A program made the translations under genes and the position numbers. The notes below the pieces were generated by a model. That model was given only the letters and a program-made list of their open reading frames with translations, was not told the DNA's origin and searched no databases. From JAPUIN01 sp041580375 (GTDB taxonomy: Bacteria > Acidobacteriota > Polarisedimenticolia > Gp22-AA2), in the NCBI GenBank assembly GCA_041580375.1, contig JBFGDZ010000078.1, positions 1 through 15,889 on the forward strand: a stretch of DNA of 15,889 bases, in the 5' to 3' direction. Position 1 is the first letter of the stretch. The number at the start of each line of letters is the position of its first letter. Shown one piece after another: positions 12,695 through 15,889 of the stretch.

Positions 12695-15600
12695 TCAGAA
12701 CGCGTGGCCGATACTGAGGAAGAACTGGCCCGGCGACTCGTCGCGCAGGACCGATCCCGCGAACGGCGTGCCGTCCGGCATGCACCCGGTGAAGTCGATC
12801 GTCCCCTCGCGCCGGTTCAGTTTGCGCCCGTACTCGACCCGGATCGGCCCGATCGGCGTCCTCCAGACGATACCGGCGCCCAGCACGTGCCGCAACCCGT
12901 CCTGGACCGCCACGGCGCAGCCGCTCTCGACGATCACCTCGGTCCCCGACGTGCGGAACACTTCGGGGCGCAGGAAGACGTTGCCGGCGTCGTAGAAGAA
13001 AGTGCCGCCGATCCGCCGGTAGATCGGGTAGCGCAACTCGGCGTTGAACAGCAGCGACAACTCGCCGCCCACCGGCTCGAGGGTCGCCGGATCGAGCGGC
13101 CCGGCCAGGTCGCGATCGAAGCCGCGCAGCGTCGTGTCGCCGCCCGCGAAGAAGCGTTCGGCCAGCGGGATGTCGCTCGACACGCCGAACGGTCGCGCGT
13201 AGCCGATGCGCGCCGAGCCGGCGAGCACGACGCGCTCCGAAAGCGACCGAAACGTGTTTGCGGCGAGGAAGAACCGCGTGAACTCCGCGTCCGAGCCGAC
13301 CGCCTGCCCGTAGTAGCGCACGTCGGCCGACAGGAACGAGCCCTTCGACGGGCCGAGCAGATCGTCCCGCGTGTCGCGGGCGAGCGCGGCGCCGGCGTAG
13401 GCGAGCCTCAGGTTCCCCTCGACGATGTCGACGTCGGGCGGGAGCATCGCGTCGACGCGCAGCAGGTCGGAGTCCTGGATGCTGTACTGCCCGAGCAGCG
13501 TGAGCCGCGGGCTCAGCTTGCGGCTGACGCGCAGGCCGATCCCGCGGCGCCGCTCGTCGAACGACTCCTTCTCCTGCTCCTCGAAGAAGGCGGTCAGGAC
13601 GCCCTCGGACCGCGTGCCGAACAGGCGGTGATCGAACAGGCTGAACCGCGACCTCCGGTTGAGCGAGGAGCCGCGCAGGAACAGCGACGCGGATCGTCCC
13701 GTCCCGAACAGGTTCTTGTGGCCCAGGAGGAAGGACCCCAGGATCTTCTCCTCGCTGTCGTACCCGGCGCCGACGGCGGTCAGCCAGGGCCGCCCCTCCT
13801 CGACGCGCACGTCGACGAACGCCCGCTCCGGATCGTCCGGTAAAGTGACGGCCTCGACGTCGACGGAGTCGAACAGCCCCCGGGCGTACAGGTTCCGCTG
13901 CGTCTCGATCATCTTCCGGCCGCTCAGGGGCTCGCCCGGCTTCAGGATGACCTCGCGTGCGATCACGCGGCGCTCGGTCGAGCGGTCGCCGCTGATCCGG
14001 ATCCCCTCCACGAACTGGCGTGGGCCCTCCTCGACCTCGAACGTCACGCCGGCCCCCTTCTCCGTCCGGTCGAGACGCGCCCTCACGCTCGCCTCCCGGA
14101 ATCCCTCCCCGTCCAGGAACTCGCGCAGCCGCTTCTCGGCGGCGGCGATCCCCGAGGGGGTGACCGGCGATCCGGCCGGGAGGGCGGCGACCTCGACGAG
14201 CCGCTCCGTCGGGAACGTCCGCGCCCCCTCGATCGCCACCTCGCGGACGTCGGTCCGGCCGCCCTCCTCGATCGGGATTGTCACCTCGACCTCGCGCGGG
14301 CGTGCGGCCGGCTCGACGATCGGCTCGGCGACCCGGACGTCCAGGTAGCCGCGCTCGCGGTAGAGATCGGCGATCCGCCCGGCGTCCTCCTCCAGCACGG
14401 TCGGCCGGTAGATGCCGAACGTGTTCCAGCGATCCTCGCGGCTCGCCATCGCCGCGCGCAGGACCTCCTCGTCGAGCGCATCGGCGCCCGAGAACCGGAT
14501 CGACCGGATCGCGATCTTCGGCCCCGGGGCGACGCGGTAGTCGATCCCGAGACGCTCACCCTCGTCCCGCACCTGGCCTTCGATGCGCGGCGCCGCGTGC
14601 CCCATCTCCTCGAGGCGGCGCCGGATCGCCTCCTCCCCCGACGGCTCGAGGTCGCCGGCGCGGAGGATCGCGTTCCACTCCTCGAGCACCGCCCCCCGCA
14701 TCGCCTTGCGGTGATCCGGCGAGGCGATCCGCAGGCTGACGTGCGGTCCCGGATCGATCTCGTACAGGACGGTCAGCGGGCTTCCGTCCGCGTCCCCGGC
14801 CCCCTCGCCGGGCTCCTCGTAGCGCAGGCGCACCACGGCCAGCGGGTACCCCGAGCGCACGAGAAACTCGCGGAGCGCCTCGCGCCCTTCCAGCGCCTCG
14901 GCGCGCGCGAACTCCGCCCCCTCCTTGAGCGGGATCCGCTTCCTGAGCGCGACCTCCTCGCCGAGGGGGTTCCCCTCGATCCGGACGCGGCTGATCGAGC
15001 CCCGGGGCTGCGGCCCGTAGACCTCCGCCTCGCGCTCCTCGCGGTCCCGGTCGGAGCGGCCCCACCGGTGCCGGAACGCGATGTTGCCCGAGACGGTCTG
15101 GTCGAGATCCCTGAGCCCGATGAACTGCCAGTGCCGGCCGATCCGGTACTCGAACTGGTAGATCTGCGCCTGGCTCGACCCCAGGTCGTTCGAGAAGGTG
15201 AGCATCAGATCGGGCGACAGGCGCTTCGTGATCGTCAGCCGCGCCGTCGGGTTGGCGCTGCTCTTCAGGAACTGCGGATCGAGCTGGACGGAGGTCAGGC
15301 CGAACGGCTCGGCCACGACCTTGCCCAGCGCCTTCGAGATCGGCATCGTCAGGTACTGGCCGACCTGCTCCTCCGCCAGGAGGGTCGCCCCGGCCCCCTC
15401 CTCGAACGACTGCTCGAAGGTGCTGCCGGTCAGCAGGAGCGACACGATGTCGCGGGAGGAGAGCGGCGGGTCGGAGGACAGCTCAATGCGGGGATCCGAC
15501 GCGCGCCCCAGCACGCGCAGGCGCACCTCGTAGTCCCCCACCTGCGTCGTGGCCGACAGGTTGAGCGAGGGATCCGGCTCGTCCGGCGAATCGAAGTCGA

Positions 15601-15889
15601 TCGAGCCCTCCTCGCTCGTGTACGACACGTCGCGGAACCGGATGCGACCTCCCTCGAAGACCGTGATCCGCCCCAGCACGCGCGGCCGGTCGGCGGTGCC
15701 GTTGATCTTCAGGCGCGCCGCCCCCTCGAGCGTCGCGATCGGGCTGCGCACCCACACCTCCGAGGGCGCTTCGATCTCGAGATCGAGGTTCAGGGGGAAG
15801 GGCGCCGGCGCCGCGCCGGACGGCAGCGACGCCTGCTCCGCGCCCAGCAGCGTCGCGAACGACGCCTCGTGCTTCATCGTGTAGAGCGC
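12695..15889 (-). CDS. TamB C-terminal domain fused to a BamA/TamA-type outer-membrane protein; 5' end beyond window
   Basis: 1064 residues are visible in one uninterrupted frame that remains open at the window edge, so the N-terminus is missing. Residues 30-277 are the TamB (DUF490) C-terminal domain: PLNLDLEIEAPSEVWVRS, the beta repeats around VLGRITVFEGGRIRFRD, SSDPPLSSRDIVSLLLTG, and the closing ARLTITKRLSPDLMLTFSNDL segment. About five POTRA domains follow, starting near 293 (ISRVRIEGN), 374, 456 (IRSIRFSGADAL), 544 (REVAIEGARTF) and 627. The D15 barrel runs from about 695 to the end, with the lid-loop motif LRGF near 922, and finishes with a terminal phenylalanine (LSIGHAF). The part after TamB is about full BamA length. 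Two cysteines (VESGC, DFTGC) near the end may pair outside the cell. Its role would be folding or inserting outer-membrane proteins, or lipid transport between membranes. The UroD-type gene follows 44 bases later. Confidence 0.92.
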   Translation of the reverse strand, partial: ALYTMKHEASFATLLGAEQASLPSGAAPAPFPLNLDLEIEAPSEVWVRSPIATLEGAARLKINGTADRPRVLGRITVFEGGRIRFRDVSYTSEEGSIDFDSPDEPDPSLNLSATTQVGDYEVRLRVLGRASDPRIELSSDPPLSSRDIVSLLLTGSTFEQSFEEGAGATLLAEEQVGQYLTMPISKALGKVVAEPFGLTSVQLDPQFLKSSANPTARLTITKRLSPDLMLTFSNDLGSSQAQIYQFEYRIGRHWQFIGLRDLDQTVSGNIAFRHRWGRSDRDREEREAEVYGPQPRGSISRVRIEGNPLGEEVALRKRIPLKEGAEFARAEALEGREALREFLVRSGYPLAVVRLRYEEPGEGAGDADGSPLTVLYEIDPGPHVSLRIASPDHRKAMRGAVLEEWNAILRAGDLEPSGEEAIRRRLEEMGHAAPRIEGQVRDEGERLGIDYRVAPGPKIAIRSIRFSGADALDEEVLRAAMASREDRWNTFGIYRPTVLEEDAGRIADLYRERGYLDVRVAEPIVEPAARPREVEVTIPIEEGGRTDVREVAIEGARTFPTERLVEVAALPAGSPVTPSGIAAAEKRLREFLDGEGFREASVRARLDRTEKGAGVTFEVEEGPRQFVEGIRISGDRSTERRVIAREVILKPGEPLSGRKMIETQRNLYARGLFDSVDVEAVTLPDDPERAFVDVRVEEGRPWLTAVGAGYDSEEKILGSFLLGHKNLFGTGRSASLFLRGSSLNRRSRFSLFDHRLFGTRSEGVLTAFFEEQEKESFDERRRGIGLRVSRKLSPRLTLLGQYSIQDSDLLRVDAMLPPDVDIVEGNLRLAYAGAALARDTRDDLLGPSKGSFLSADVRYYGQAVGSDAEFTRFFLAANTFRSLSERVVLAGSARIGYARPFGVSSDIPLAERFFAGGDTTLRGFDRDLAGPLDPATLEPVGGELSLLFNAELRYPIYRRIGGTFFYDAGNVFLRPEVFRTSGTEVIVESGCAVAVQDGLRHVLGAGIVWRTPIGPIRVEYGRKLNRREGTIDFTGCMPDGTPFAGSVLRDESPGQFFLSIGHAF

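Noticed and set aside
12651..12785. Earlier start for the UroD-type gene
   Set aside because: It would overlap the end of the TamB-BamA gene by about 90 bases and add residues foreign to the family.
12704..13843. Plus-strand open frame of 379 codons opposite the barrel domain
   Set aside because: It is antisense to a strongly supported Omp85 barrel, and its composition is shadow-like.

Overview
The window is about 15.9 kb of very GC-rich DNA (roughly 70% by eye) from a diderm bacterium. An outer-membrane beta-barrel assembly protein, a TamB-type domain and a predicted lipoprotein hydrolase all point to an outer membrane. The sequence alone does not fix the phylum. The mix of genes would fit high-GC environmental lineages such as Acidobacteriota, myxobacteria-like groups or Eisenbacteria-like groups, but that is only an impression. 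There are no tRNA or rRNA genes, no CRISPR array and no insertion sequence. Genes are densely packed, and no gap without a gene exceeds about 175 bases.

Left half, minus strand (7242 down to 1): trkA and trkH (potassium uptake), then a CocE/NonD-type serine hydrolase with a lipoprotein signal, then a small PilZ (c-di-GMP receptor) protein, then a large acyl-CoA synthetase that runs to the window edge. trkA, trkH and the hydrolase overlap by 4 bases at each junction and look translationally coupled. The trkA/trkH junction has no ATG/GTG/TTG start where the protein should begin. It has a strong Shine-Dalgarno sequence placed for a CTG (or ATC) start. The PilZ and synthetase genes sit behind short gaps with their own candidate -10 elements.

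Centre: a divergent concentrative nucleoside transporter (CNT family) on the plus strand, behind a 174-bp GC-rich leader with nested inverted repeats. It converges on an Rrf2-family regulator whose three cysteines and one histidine are placed like the Fe-S ligands of IscR. The regulator is divergent from a two-gene plus-strand operon: a corrinoid protein (MttC/MtbC type) and an MttB-family methylamine/betaine:corrinoid methyltransferase without pyrrolysine. Their shared promoter region holds two ATGGA/TCCAT inverted repeats overlapping the candidate promoter elements. Facing this operon from the other side is a UroD/MtaA/MtbA-type methylcobamide methyltransferase with the H-x-C...C zinc site. 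Together these genes form a candidate methyl-transfer pathway: substrate methyltransferase, corrinoid carrier, acceptor methyltransferase, and a presumed redox- or Fe-S-responsive switch. No corrinoid-activating (RamA-type) protein is in the window.

Right end, minus strand (15889 to 12695): one long gene, cut by the window edge, that joins the C-terminal domain of TamB to a complete BamA/TamA-like protein (about five POTRA domains plus a 16-strand-type barrel) in a single polypeptide. The methyltransferase gene described above follows 44 bases downstream in the same direction.

The most notable points are the TamB-BamA fusion, the MttB homologue that lacks the loop carrying pyrrolysine in classical MttB, the Fe-S-type Rrf2 regulator with candidate operators at the corrinoid operon, and the non-canonical trkH start.
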